A stretch of DNA of 64,000 nucleotides from Lepeophtheirus salmonis. Taxonomy: Eukaryota; Arthropoda; Copepoda; Siphonostomatoida; Caligidae. The position numbers and the translations under genes were made by a program. How positions within the stretch are numbered: the stretch's first letter is position 1; every line of letters begins with the position of its first letter. Location: positions 8,622,422-8,686,421 of the forward strand of contig NC_052142.2 in NCBI RefSeq assembly GCF_016086655.4. Direction: 5' to 3'. Under the pieces are notes generated by a model, which ran no database searches, was not told where the DNA came from, and saw nothing but the letters and a program-made list of their open reading frames with translations. Shown here piece by piece: positions 1-12,373 of the stretch.

Positions 1-1102
1 AAAGTATAAGCTTTTGAAATGAAGACTACATAATGAGTAGCACTTGTTTCGAGAGATTTGTTTTTATCCTTTTTAGATACTCAACATAACATGTAGTATT
101 TGGCAAAACATTACCTCCAATGTTCAAAAATACGAAATATCTCAATAAATTTAATAACATATATTTCACAAACGCATGAATAATTGAATTAAAAGTCTTG
201 CTACAATCCTTACACGGGATATTAAGCTAATACACATTAGATATCCGAAATTGAGCTCTGAATTTCTTTCAGTATGCGAACCTTCTTAACGTAGGTTTCC
301 ACATCTATCAAGCATGTACATGTAATTTATTTCTAGGAACTTTTCATATTACAATCTTCAAACTTCATCAACTCTCCCTTTCTTTATAAAGAAATTCTGT
401 GATTTAAAATGTTTCTTGTTTGGGGGAAAGAAAATGCCACCTTAGTGATTTTCGTGTTTCCAAAAATTAATTTATCATGTTATTTTCACTCCTACAAATA
501 AAACACATTTTAAATCCCAAAATCTCTTCATTTAGAAAGGAAGAGTTGTTGGGTGGGGTTTGAAAATTATAAAATGCACATTTTTTAGAAACACATTGCC
601 TATATTTGTATCATGTGTACGCGCATGATTGATATCATAACTAATCTCTACTTTATATTTCTTCTCAAGTATGATTAAATCGAGGCATCTAAGCGTTCCA
701 CTATTTTGGTGTTCTGTTCATTTTGTTTTCTGCTGATCGTTCAGCCATTATTTCCGTTCCATTCCGTATTCCAATCATAAGTTAGTACCATAAACACTAT
801 ACAACAGCAAATCGCGACTTCCACTTTGATAGTGTCAGGGAGTCCTCATTTGATAAACTGCTTTCAAGATTTTTTAACACGATAATTCAGTGAATATTAA
901 TGTTCAAATAGGCTAAAACTGACTAAAACCAGTTCATTCCTTGTTGAGATAGAGGCCAAAGGTGAAGTCTAGCCGATTTCATTCGCACCCAGCAGAGCAA
1001 GAAAAACTAAATCGTGGACTAGTACAGAAACTCCAGGAACAACCGCTACCAAGCCCTACCATAAGGTTCTGCCGGTCAACTTGACAAGGGTTTCAGCCTC
1101 TG
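1..1102. other. AT-rich DNA, no gene seen
   Basis: No open frame with recognisable domains was found on either strand. From about 960 the base composition becomes more GC-balanced, which is probably the decayed N-terminal part of the mariner fragment that follows. Confidence 0.5.
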
Positions 1103-1449
1103 CAATGATGCTGGTAATTGTGGCATCGGACGAGAAGTAGATGCCACCCTGTTGGTTCCAGAAAGGTCTGAAAATCTGGGCTAAGGAGTACCAGAATATT
1201 TTCAAGGAGATGTTCTTGCACTGGGTGAAGTCCAACTAAACAGAGGAAAACTATGTGTTCCAGAACTACTCAGTCCGGGGCACAAAGCTAGGACTATGGC
1301 TATGTCGAAAGTAGGACCTGTGCCGCCCCATCCCAGTATCGACAGGCTAAAAACCTCCGATGAGAGGGCCACGTTGTCAAGGAGTGTGCAGTCTTCAGGC
1401 CCAGGATCGAGGTAATGATGGCAGCAAATGGAGGTCATTTCGAGAAATA
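1103..1449 (+). pseudogene. Mariner-family transposase fragment, decayed
   Basis: The plus frame reads VASDEK, stop, MPP..WFQKGLKIWAKEY, then a WVKSN motif and ENYVFQ. These resemble the segment between the first and second catalytic aspartates of mariner-family transposases. After about 100 bases without sense comes a C-terminal-like stretch ending AANGGHFEK and a TAA at 1447-1449. At least two in-frame stops are present. The part that should carry the second and third catalytic aspartates is missing or scrambled, so this is an internally deleted relic. It resembles, but is not a copy of, the maT transposase at 3561. Terminal repeats were not found. Confidence 0.6.
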
Positions 1450-1559
1450 ACTTTGTAATTATTCTTTGTTTTTTAATTATATATAGCCCAATCGTTTAAC
1501 ACTATTTTGTTCTTGATGAAGTCAATGTTTCGTAAGCTACTTTAACAGATTTTGGGAAA

Positions 1560-1930
1560 AAATGGCAACGGAAAAATATGTCAAGGAAAAAATAGTAAGA
1601 TAAAAAAAAGGAAGAATGTCTAAATGGAAAAAATGACAGGCTTCTTTTTAAATGATATAATATCTATCACCCATATAGCATATAATAAGAAAAAAGAAAA
1701 ATAAACAAACATGACAGCGATTCGAATGAAAGGAGTCCTAATCACTTCATTCTCCGATATTAATTACAATGTCCTTAAACACGATGGACTATTCATACTG
1801 GACAAGACTCTTGGATTCTACGGACAAGCATTTGCAAAATACTATGCAAGAGCAGCGATTTCCACTTCGTTATGATCCAAGATGTGTCAGAAGAAGAGTT
1901 GGTTGGATGTTGAGCGACAAACCACTTAGA
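1560..1930 (-). repeat. Repeat family R1, partial inverted copy (copy C)
   Basis: Read on the minus strand, this matches the right part of R1 copy A (about 4800-5145) at high identity. Shared stretches include the run around CTCTTCTTCTGACACATC and a final poly-pyrimidine segment before a TGCCATTTTTTCC-like end. It is opposite in orientation to copy A, so the two form a large inverted repeat flanking 1.9-4.8 kb. No coding capacity is evident. The family is unnamed here. Confidence 0.7.
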
Positions 1931-2639
1931 AAAAATATGTATCTTTAAAGATTTTTTATTTCTTGAGTGATCTTATATTTTGTGGGGTTGTACAATTATC
2001 TTATTGTATACAATTTCAATATATTATAATGACCACTATAAAAAATCCAATATTTGAAATATTTAAATTCCAAGATCTTCTTATACATCCCTTCATATTT
2101 TCAATTCTTGAATCTATTAAATTGCTTTAAATGGATTGGTAAGATTCCCCATCCAAGGAAGGAGTCGACTCTTCTCTTTTGAGGCTTAGCTTGGTTTGGT
2201 TTTCTTCTTCGGTTAAAGTTTCAATGTGCCATCATTCCCGTAGAATTTAAAATTCAAGCATCTCCTGTTGAGGATAGAGTATCCCGGATCCCTTCTTTTG
2301 GACTAATTCTTAGAGAACATGGAAGTATTTTTGTCTTTAATTTATGAAGATCGATCTAAGCATATGAAAAACACATCTTAATAAAAAATGTGTCGCTTCA
2401 TTTACCCAATTGTTTGTGTGTATTATTTTTGATATGTTTCAACATTAAAATAATAACTAATATATCATATTCATACTGTGATAATCCTAAGTAAACATAT
2501 TTATTTGATCAAAAATAGATAAATGTAACTTTTATGATATTTTTATTGATTTTTCCCCATGAAATAAGATCTAAATTACTTGAAAGTACGCATTTTTTAA
2601 ACATCCATAAGCCAAAAAGAACGATTGAAATTACTAATT
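1931..2639. other. AT-rich DNA, no gene seen
   Basis: Nothing is recognisable here beyond low-complexity AT-rich sequence with many stops in all frames. Confidence 0.5.
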
Positions 2640-3409
2640 TGATGAAATATATTTTATTCATAAAACTAACTTTTTAAGGGCCTTTGAAAAAATATTAGTG
2701 TATTTATGATCACCAGAAGTGGCCTAATACCCACCATGATCAAAAGAAATAAAAAAGATTGTATTTCTCTGTAATGGAAAGGTAAACTTGAGTTAAATAG
2801 ACACAACAGTTTCACAAATGCCAAACTTTCAAAATACATTATAGTTAAGAGAAATATAAGGCACCTGAAACCTTTGAGGGCCTGAAACCTTCCCATAGAG
2901 TTGGTTCTTACTTTACGTACCTAAATTAACCAAATTAGGTAATTAAAGAAGTATGGAATAACATTTTAGACCCTTTTCATCGTCATAAAGTATGTATTTA
3001 CATTTATTCAATAAATAAATTAATTGATGGAAGCAACATTGACAAAGGAATTTACAATAATATTTTTTATACAAGTTAATGAAGTTGGAGTTGGATTCTC
3101 ATTCTAAATTGAAATTAATGAATGTATGGAGTTATAATATTCATATTCTTTCATAAATATCAATGAAGACCATTATTATTTATTACAAACGTAGTTACAT
3201 ATTCAAATGTCATAGTATCATACTAGAAAAATGCACATAAAAATTCGTTGAAAGAGCCCATAAGTCACTTTTGATGGTTCTCATACTTGGCTTGATACAT
3301 TGGAAGTATGAATTTAAAGTCCTAGATAAACAACTTCGAGAATTCGAGTCCTTCAGATAACTACGTAACGCAGCCTGTTTTGTTCTCTTTGGGGAAGATA
3401 GAAGGTTTA

Positions 3410-3448
3410 CAGGGTTTCTACGATAAATTGGAACTACTTTAAACTTCA
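3410..3448 (+). repeat. maT left terminal inverted repeat
   Basis: This is the outer terminal repeat, immediately after the TA duplicate. It matches the reverse complement of the right end with about eight mismatches in 39 bp. Confidence 0.8.
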
Positions 3449-3560
3449 TCCAGATCCATAATGTGGATATTCGGGGTTAAATCATACTAATATAAAAGGT
3501 TGCGTGAACAATACACTATAACTTCCACCCATATTGTTTTGACAACAACCAATTGTCATC

Positions 3561-4571
3561 ATGGAATAAGCAAGGAGAGCTGCCATCCTCGAATTGGCTC
3601 GCGCGGGACACAAGCCATCTGCTATCTACAAGCTTCTTAACTACCCCAAGACCACGGTGTAAAGGGTCTTCAATGCCCAGGAGGTTGAGGGGAAGGTCTG
3701 CCGCAAGACCCACGACATGAGAAGTGACCCAATCCGCACTCCCCGCTTCCTTGAAGGTCTCCGGAAGTCCATCAAGGCTTCGCCGGGGACTTCCTTGTCC
3801 AGGTTGGCCAAGAACCGTGGAGTGAGCAAGCAGCTGGTATCCAAGGCTGTGAATGAGGACCTTGGGTACAGGTCATACTGAATGGCCAAAGAACACATCC
3901 TTATGGCATCCATGAAGGCCAATAGGCTCACCAATGGTAAGCGTCTCCTCAATGACCTGAAGAGCCATGGAGGAAGAATCATCTTCTTCTCCGACGAGAA
4001 GAACTGGACTGTCGACAGAAGCTACAACGTCCAGAATGACAGGTGGCTTGCCAAGGAGAGAGAAGAGGTCCCTGCAGTCTTCACCACAAAGTTCCCGGCC
4101 TCTGTGATGACTCTGGGTGTCATCTGCAGCACTGGTGAGGTAATGCCTCCTTTCTTCTTTAATCCCAAGGAAAGGGTTAACACGATAAGGTAATGCGAAG
4201 TCATGGAGAAGTTCGTCCTCCCCTGGATGAACGATACGGCCGCTGGGAGGGAGTTTATATTCCATCAAGACTCAGCGCCCGCACACATCGCCATGAGGAC
4301 CACTAACCTCTTCAACTCCCACAACATCACTTTCTGGGATCGCAACACCTGGCCCTCTAACTCACCCGACCTCAATCCGTGTGATTACTACTGGTAGGGG
4401 AAGTTGGAGAGGGAGGTGTGCAAGGTCAGCCACAAAAGCATCGTGGCCCTGAAGGGCTCCATTACGAGGGAGTGGAATGTTGTCGATTCCGCGGAAGTCA
4501 TCAGGGCATGCAAATCCTTGAGGGGCAGGATGGAGAAGATGGTGGCTGCTGAGGGAGGACATGGGGAATAA
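3561..4571 (+). pseudogene. maT transposase, 336 codons with five in-frame stops
   Basis: One continuous frame runs from ATG at 3561 to TAA at 4569-4571, about 336 codons, the usual mariner size. It holds in-frame stops (near 3567, 3660, 3879, 4191 and 4395) but no frameshifts. The catalytic triad is visible: D145 in FFSDEKN, D237 in HQDSAPAH and D275 in NPCDYYW. There are 91 residues between the first two and 37 between the last two, which is the DD37D signature. The N-terminal third looks like a helix-turn-helix binding region. Decay purely by point mutation suggests moderate age. It would have cut and pasted DNA at TA sites. Confidence 0.88.
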
Positions 4572-4646
4572 CTTTATTGTTTAATATCATGCCTAACTTT
4601 TTCATATTAACGAATACACTCCAAATTCCATTTTTATCCAGCAGGT

Positions 4647-4685
4647 TGAATTTTAGGATAGTTCCAATTGATCGTGGACACCCTG
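4647..4685 (-). repeat. maT right terminal inverted repeat
   Basis: This is the inverted partner of the repeat at 3410-3448. It ends in CACCCTG directly before the TA at 4686-4687. Confidence 0.8.
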
Positions 4686-5150
4686 TATGAAGTGATGATG
4701 ACCATCGTTCTATTGCAATTTCAGATTGCTCCAACTGTACTGAATTTTACAGTTTTCATCGCACTCTCCCACGACTCGACCTTTGACTACCTGCCCGAAT
4801 CCTCTCAGTGGTTTGTCGCTCCACAGCCAACCAACTCTTCTTCTGACACATCCTGGATCATAACGAAGTAGAAATCGCTGCTCTTGCATAGTATTTTGCA
4901 AATGCTTGTCCGTAGAATCCAAGAGTCTTGTCCAATATGAATAGTCCATCATGTCTAATGATATTGTAATTAATACTGGAGAATGAAGTGATTAGCACTC
5001 CTTTCATTCAAACCGCTGTCGTGTTTGTTTATTTTTCTTTTTCCTATTATATATTATATTGGTGATTGATATTATATCAGTTTAAAAGAATCTTGCCATT
5101 TTTTCCATTTAGACATTTTTCCTTTTTTTTATATTGCCATTTTTTCCTGA

Positions 5151-8100
5151 CACCACTTTAGAAGGTATCGTCTTACTGTCGCACACTGTATATATACGAA
5201 AACCAAAAAACAAGAAAGACTATGTAAATATCGGAAAGTACCTAATTATCTTAGCACATGACTCTTGTTCTTTCGTCATGGAGTCATCAGGGATTTTTTT
5301 GGTCTAGTTCCTTACATTTACGTCCAAATGATGAACTTTGGTCCCATGATTAAGAAATATTGACTCTTCAAGTTCATATGTTCAAGTTAAGGTAGTGTAC
5401 TAGAAACTTTCATTTTCGATAAAATCTTTAAAAAGTGCACCCTCTGCCCCCCCCCCTCCCTTAACCTCTGCCACAAAATAGATCTCCCAAGCATTGGTTT
5501 AACTTTATAAGGCCTTTAAATCATATTTAAAAAAGGTTAAAAAAATGTACTTTGATTTCTTGATTTTTTTGTAAGTACTATTGGAACATTGGTACGTCCA
5601 AAAAAAAAATCTGTTCCATTAAGTGTTCTGTTTATTGAACACACGTTCAATGGAATGCTGTCGAATTTTGAATTCCGTTTACAAGCTTAATCTATATAAG
5701 TATTATGTTTAACCTCATTATAGATTTAGTAACCCACTTTAAGACGAATTAAAAATCCTATAGTCTCAAATATTCGGCAAATTTTGAAATATTTATATCT
5801 TTTTTCCAGACACTAATTGGATCTGATGATATTTGATTATCCATCTACATCCTTAAAGGTCTAGGAATCAGTGGAAGATGCATTGTTGCATTTTTTTTGT
5901 AATGAAAATAAAAACTTCCTTTCGATAAAATCTTGAGAGTGCTAATATCATGTGTTGAAAGGATATTCTTTCTCACCACCTCATTCTCTAAATTTCTTGA
6001 ATCGTTTCTTCTATTGTGTCTTATTCACGAATAGCTTTTTGAAATAAAGAAGGAAAGAGTGTATTTTCAGCTGATATCATTAATTTTAATTTCTCTACAA
6101 ATTTATATAAATCAAGGAACTTAATTTAATGTATTTCATAACGTATGTATATAACATCCCTCGTAATACTTATTCCTATATAATAATATAAAAATAATTA
6201 CAGAAGGCAAACTACTATATGTTTTTTTCAAAAAAATTATTTCCCATTTGTCAGACTCTTATGAAAAACATTTATTTATTATCTGTAATTAGTTAATTTG
6301 TGTGGAAATCCTAGGTCTTCATTAGTGGAATATTCTAATATGGTGACAAGCAATTTAGTTATTTAGAAGAGGATTCACGATTCATATTATTCACGTAATA
6401 ACAGAACAGAATATGATTTTGCAGCCAAATATATAGAGAAAAGAGAGTTTAAGATAGCCTTCCCTTTGTTTTCCATAAATGAGAAACTAGGAAGTACGAT
6501 TAAATCAAGATTAAGGCTTCGAGTATTGAAAATGTATAATTGTTCACTTAGACACTACAGCAAGAATTCATGCATATTAAATGAAATTGATGTGAGTGTG
6601 ATAGGGACTAGTTAGGTATGTTACAAAGTCTGAAAAAGTCAAAATATGAATATGAAAAGGGACTTTTACGTTGTGTATGGAGTGCCTCTTCCCATAAATG
6701 CCTCAATTATTAAAATCCATTGGCTATTCACTCAGAAATCCGGAGATTCGTGGTCGAAAATTTAATCCGTGTTCTCCTTGAATTGCAAGTACTAAGAACT
6801 GGTTTCTTAAGACTAGGGTATTTAATATGACGCATGGAGTTTGTTATAATTATATCACACAAGTTATGGCTTTTCTACTTTTAGGACTGTCGTAGTTTGA
6901 ATCACAAAACCTACGCTTTCCTAGGTGTGTCAGTGTCCTGAAAAGAATGAGCATAACACAAACATGATACTCCTCTCATAATTTATAAGCGCCTAGAAAT
7001 TTCAAATTATCATCAAAACTGATGCTCTCAATCAATTTTTGAATTTGTTTCGCTAATGAATTAAAAAATGTTCAAGCTTTCTTACGTTTGAAAAAAATCT
7101 CTATTAATTGGAAGAGTCATTTTTGCCCAAACCTTATTAACCTTGGTTAGGTGTTTTTGTCAACTGGCAGATGTGATTTTTTGCCCCAAACTGCCAAGCA
7201 AATCTGCAGTTTATTAGATCCTCTATTGATTAGCGATTACAAACTAATTAATCTCATAAAAACTCATAATCTCAATCAATGTTGTTCAAGCTTCCTTATG
7301 TAACATACCTAGACTAGTCATTCTTCTGCGTTATATGCATCAAGGATACTCAAGGACATTTTTATTTCCAATCTTTGTACATAAATCGAGCATGTTGATT
7401 ATCAATATATCATAATAATATCGTTCAATACCTAAATATCGTTTATGGAAAAATTGCTGTTGGAGAAAATTGTTATTGGTAAAATTTCCATTCATTGACT
7501 AACAAAATTAGAAACCGGGGACCAAAACTTGTTTTGTGTAATGGGAGGCTAGCAAGCAGGTTTAAAACTATCGCCGGCACTTCCCAAAGCATTTAGTCCC
7601 CCTCCAAATACTTCAAAATAAACCCCAGGACCATAGCTATATTAAGGCTACGGCAAAGACACTAAAGCATTTATGTAATGATGGGGTTGACTTCTCTAAT
7701 TAACCGACGATATATTTTATCATACCTAATTTCACACAATGTAATATACATTATATATTAATAATATACAACAATATCTCTTCCTTCAATCGTAAATAAA
7801 TGAGTAACTTAAGTTAAAGTTATATTGTAAACGATACTGTTTTACTTGGGTTGGCATCGAGATTTATTTTTCTATTAGATATATTTGGAGTCAGCACTTT
7901 GGTCTTTTCACTTTGACTGACACATGACACTTTGACTTTGAAACTCTATTACAGATCTAATAACTATTAAATTATTAATAAATTATTTAATGAGGGACAA
8001 CACAAATAATATCAATTTATGGAACCTAGTACTCAAGAAACTGATATTATATTTCACAGGTAGTTTGACTGAAGATGTATCAGTCAGAAAGAAAAAACAT

Positions 8101-8495
8101 AGTGAATAGCGATTTTTAAATTGAATTTCTAATATCCAATAGGACAAGCATCAAATAGTAGATACAAGACCTATGAATCAAAATATTAATTTTAAATTTA
8201 TAAGGAATGCAATGTCTTTTAATCCATAAAGCATCCCATTAGATATAAATCTCATAGAAGATAGAAGCTCAGAATAGAGTTTTCATTGTAGTTTTGTTTC
8301 TCCACTTGAAGTGCTGATTTATCTAAATTAAAAAACCATGTTTATTAATAATATTCGTGTTAAGTTATCTTAAATGATAGAATAGAGTGCTTCCAGACGT
8401 TTGGAATTTGATATTCAATGGTAAAAATAAGATATGAAATCATTCCACATAATCTATCTTGGAAGATACGATACAGGATTACGATCAGAGAACTA
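5151..8495. other. AT-rich DNA, no gene seen
   Basis: This is a long stretch of low-complexity AT-rich sequence with short homopolymers, including a C-tract near 5450. No frame has domain-like content. Stops are dense on both strands, and no RNA gene or repeat boundary was identified. Confidence 0.5.
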
Positions 8496-8823
8496 GGAAA
8501 CAAACTTTGGTAAATATATCCTTAACTGTATTATATTTAGTGATGAAAATTTTGTATATAATGGGCATGTTATGAAAAACGAAAATCAAGATGATAACCC
8601 TGAAAATTTGAAGAATATTTTAGAGGAGATCAGCTACAATCAACTGTGGTAAGGGAAGAGGGGGGAGAAGGAAATAAACAAGGACATTGACAGGAATTAC
8701 TTCGATATCGATCCCAATTCTACTCTGAGTCTAACAAAGACTTACAATTATAACACTACAACAAATCCTCAAGTTTACTCTCCGTCTTTTATGAGCACGC
8801 ACGAATGTTCAATCAGGTTTTGA
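8496..8823 (+). pseudogene. Possible mariner-like transposase scrap or orphan exon
   Basis: A plus frame without an ATG reads IIFSDENFVYNGHV near 8536. This resembles the SDE...NG.V..QN region around the first catalytic aspartate of some mariner-like transposases. The frame hits TAA at 8650-8652 inside GTGGTAAGGG, which could also be a splice donor. It then stays open through a Thr/Ser/Asn-rich stretch to TGA at 8821-8823. A decayed transposase and an exon of an unknown gene are both possible, so confidence is low. Confidence 0.25.
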
Positions 8824-10749
8824 AAATAATTGAATCTATTTAAGAATGGATGTTCACTACTCAGGAATGAGAAGTGCCCTTGGACATAAACTATGAATAG
8901 GAAGTTTAAGTGAAATTCAAGTTTCAACAAATAGTTTTTCTTGGTATTTAAAGCTGATCCACTGCCCATTAATTTCAGCAATGCCAAATACTATAGTTTA
9001 ATTATTATATAGTAGGATGTTTTCATAATAAATAACCTTAATTTTTTTAGACAGGCTAAATGCAGATATTTCTTCAATAGACATTGTAGAACAGTAAACT
9101 AAAGTTATCTAAATTTTAAGGAATAAGTCGTACATTAATTTCTTGTTTTCAGTTCACATATGTAACATTGTGCTTAAGTTATTACAGAATAAAAAATGGC
9201 ATCTGAATATATAAAAAAATAATAAGTTATATTCAAAATATTATAGATAATTATACAAAATATTAAAATCTTGTATATCAACAACTAAATATTATATTTG
9301 TCAATTCACTTTTTGTATAAAATATAAACAGATCACTATAAAAAATAATCAAAATCTTGTACAACATAAACTCAATATATAATGTCAAAATTTGAATATT
9401 TTGAAAAATGTTCGTGAAATAAGATAATGATTTGTAACAGATAAACAAATATGTATGACTAAAATGAACTGGGAAAACAACATAAATAAATAAAATTATG
9501 ACTTATTTTTCATATATTACTAAGAATATTCACAATGCACCATTCAATTTTGATATTTTTGTCAGTCACAAAATTTTTCTCATAAAAAAAATTATTTGGT
9601 AATATTTATTAAGTATTTCACTTCCATGCCCTGAGAAGTATAAGTAGGCCGATGGCTTTCCAAATTAACAATTAATTTTCGGAGTGTTACCATTTTTCCA
9701 AATTTCTTCATATAATTTTTTTAGAAAATAACTAATACATCCAAGATTTATCATGGTGCAGAGAGGTAACCTCTTTTACAAGTTTTAACGAACTAAGCAT
9801 TATAAGTATCTTGGTATTTCAGGGATAAGTAATAGGCTTTTGCTTTTTTTATAACCATTATAAATTAATATATCTCATTGAGATTCACTGGAACTTATGT
9901 GAACATAATATATTTTCTGTTTTTTCATAACCCAAGTGACCTGTTTACATTCGAGGCAATGATCTAGCATTCTCACAAAATTATAATCCCAAGTTTAATA
10001 AATTTGAAGGGCCAAACAATTCGTAAAAATAAATTAACTTTTCTCTTCATAGTACATTCAAGGGAGTTTGTATATTATATTTGGTTGTCTTACTCCAAAA
10101 TTAATCTTCAGTTTATGTACATTCTGTTATAGAAAAGAATAAGGGAATGATATGACGACTAATGCAGAGCCTGCAGAAAAATATTTTATCATTTCTATAC
10201 TTCGCTTGAGCAATCCATGGTTATAGAACTCACTTCAAGGAAAACTAATAATGAATTATTACTAGCCATAAATATCCGAAAAGGAATTTAAAAAATATAT
10301 AGATCTATGAATACAAGACTACATACAGATTTTTGGAAGTGGATTCATCCCCCCCACCTCTTGGTAATCTTAATTCTAGTATCTATTTGAATGAAGAGTC
10401 CAATTGTGATATTAATATACCTTTAAAGAATTAATTAAAGGATGTTTATAATACAATGTTCTTTATTACTATTTAATAGGAATAGAAATTACTATAAGTA
10501 TATTGGAATCTATGATAAATTGATTAATTAAACACTTACCATTTTGAGTATTTTTTCATTTTAAAAATTTGATTATCACAAAATTTTAGTAACTTAAAAG
10601 ATATGACATAATTCTTACGCCGTTTGTTCTTTCAATTACTCTAAGTTGTTTATTTTTATTTTTCTCGTCTCTTTTTCCTATATATGATATATCAAAATTT
10701 TCTTCTTTTTCTTTTCTTTTCTTCTTTTATATCTAACAACATTCCCTAT
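8824..10749. other. AT-rich DNA, no gene seen
   Basis: Very AT-rich sequence with no supported coding region, RNA gene or repeat boundary. Confidence 0.5.
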
Positions 10750-11059
10750 TAGTGATGGGAATTCCGGTTCATTTTAGAAAACTGGCTCTTTTGGGCTGTC
10801 AAACGTTTCTTTCAAAAAAAAAAATCTCTAATGCATAATTTGCCCAAATGACCCTTTTTTTAGAAAAGAAATCCTCACCAAAAATTTCCTTCGATTTTCG
10901 CTTCAAATTTCATACTGACGAAAAAATTTCTTAATTAAAAAGGAAAGAAATCGATCATTTGGGAAGAACCGGCTCCTGATTGGTGGGGAGCCGGCTCCCT
11001 TCGTTCACTTTAAAGCGCCGGCTCATAAAGTCGTTATGTTCGCGAACAACACATCACTA
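10750..11059. mobile_element. hAT-like MITE, about 310 bp
   Basis: The left end TAGTGATGG and right end ACATCACTA form a short terminal inverted repeat. The block between is more GC-rich than its surroundings and contains repeated CCGGCTC motifs near 10970-11030. A TAGTGATG terminus is common among hAT-type miniature elements. The candidate 8-bp flanks (TTCCCTAT and TTGCCTCA) agree at only five of eight positions, so the target duplication is weak. No transposase frame is present. Confidence 0.55.
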
Positions 11060-12060
11060 TTGCCTCATTAATACTTACTAATTTATATGAATATCGTAAT
11101 TCATAATTGTTATCTTCTCTAATCATAAAAATCAAGAGAAAACATTATATCAACTAATTCATTTTTCTTCAAAATTACTTTAATTTAAATAAGGTAAAGA
11201 CTCATTTGCTCAACTAAAAGAAAATATTTCTAGTTAAACAGATTTGGCATCATAAGAAGAATTCCTGATCATTGCTAAGGACTCAATTTTATCATACTTC
11301 CACATAAATTTATTTTATCCATACTCATTAAGCATGATATTTTTAGTTGACATTATTACAATATTTAACGTTTATGAATATTAAGTCTATACAAATAACT
11401 CTTGAAGTGTATCGTCAGCCAGATGATGAAACCTCCTATCTACAAAATTACAATTTTTCAGGAGCTAATAAAAACTTATTATTAATAGAACTTATATGTC
11501 GATTTGCATTATATGTGTTATATAGGAAATTATATATTACAAACACTATTTATGAAATTATTAATATTGTAAAACTTAATTGTGTTAGGTAATTACTCGA
11601 TAGACTGTTTTATGCTTCATAATCCTTATGAGTACGAGTCAATGAAGTAGCTTGCTTAGAATGAATTATACAAATTTATATGTTTTCAATATAAGCCCAT
11701 AGTATTTTTTAACGACCACTTCTACTACCCTGATATAAATAAAATAACAATTTTTGATATATATATATTAAAGTTCTATTTATATCTGAATATTTAAATT
11801 AAATAAGTAAAGTAAGATAGGCGTTTGAAATATATATTCATAATAACAAGCAAATTTTTTCTATAATATCCTTAAGTCCACTTCCGATAAACATCCAATA
11901 TACTTCACCTATTGAGATAAAAAAATATATAATCTTTGTAACGAAATAACATGATTTATTCTTACCTTTTAATTATCCAGTATTCAACTCTTTATCATTA
12001 TTTTTTTTTTGTCTGATCATCAGAGGTTCAGAAAAGCAATAGTTACTAATCTGTGTTTTC
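11060..12060. other. AT-rich DNA, no gene seen
   Basis: An 81-codon open frame on the plus strand (11347-11592) has no recognisable motif and the composition expected of chance frames in AT-rich DNA. Confidence 0.45.
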
Positions 12061-12067
12061 TCTTCAA

Positions 12068-12373
12068 TCACTTTACTCGTACAGACACATATAGTGGATA
12101 TAGCTCAATGATATGATCCAAAACTTTATCCTTTGAGAATTTCTTTCGCCGCACATACTCTGGGAGATAGGTGAGAAAGAGATCTCTTGAAGAGTTGAAA
12201 ACACCTAGCTTAAACATCATGTCCTTAACTCGACTCCACAAAGACACAATAGTCTGAGTATGAGCTCCAGTCAAGGGGTCCACATAATTTCTCTTATGCA
12301 CCACAGTAAAGTGTTGCATACTTAAGGAAATGAGTAAATGAGTTAAATAAGTTCGTGAAGAGATAAATGCCAA
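12068..12373 (-). pseudogene. Merlin (ISXO2/IS1595-type) transposase C-terminal remnant
   Basis: The 101-residue frame carries VHKRNYVDPLTGAHTQTI followed by SLWSRVKD, and then LPEYVRRK. This is the C-terminal part of the ISXO2-like transposase domain used by eukaryotic Merlin elements and bacterial IS1595 relatives. In that family the third acidic catalytic residue is expected as IE in the TxTIExxW motif. Here it reads IVSLW, so the glutamate is lost. The upstream part on the minus strand (12374 to about 12960) is out of frame and unrecognised. Inverted repeats and target duplication were not found. Confidence 0.7.

Larger units (their letters stand above)
3410..4685 (+). mobile_element. maT-type (DD37D) Tc1/mariner transposon
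   Basis: The element has imperfect terminal inverted repeats of about 39 bp. The left end starts CAGGGTTTCTACGATAAATT and the right end, reverse-complemented, starts CAGGGTGTCCACGATCAATT. It is flanked by TA at 3408-3409 and 4686-4687. The paralogous repeat at 55485-55486 has the same flanks with a single TA and no element, which fixes the insertion boundaries. The internal transposase frame has five nonsense codons, so this copy is non-autonomous. The DD37D spacing is typical of maT elements. Confidence 0.9.
2640..5150 (+). repeat. Repeat family R1, copy A, split by maT transposon
   Basis: This copy aligns with copy B (about 54780-55930) over both halves. Shared landmarks are GGCCTGAAACCTTCCCATAG near 2880 and 54970, the block near 3220 and 55300, and the block near 4730 and 55530. 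The two halves are separated by 1276 bp of maT transposon plus one extra TA. The short open frame near 2666-2896 has a counterpart in copy B but no recognisable product. The class of the repeat is unknown. Confidence 0.7.

Noticed and set aside
1202..1438. 78-codon minus frame over the mariner fragment
   Set aside because: The plus strand carries recognisable transposase motifs; the minus frame is its shadow.
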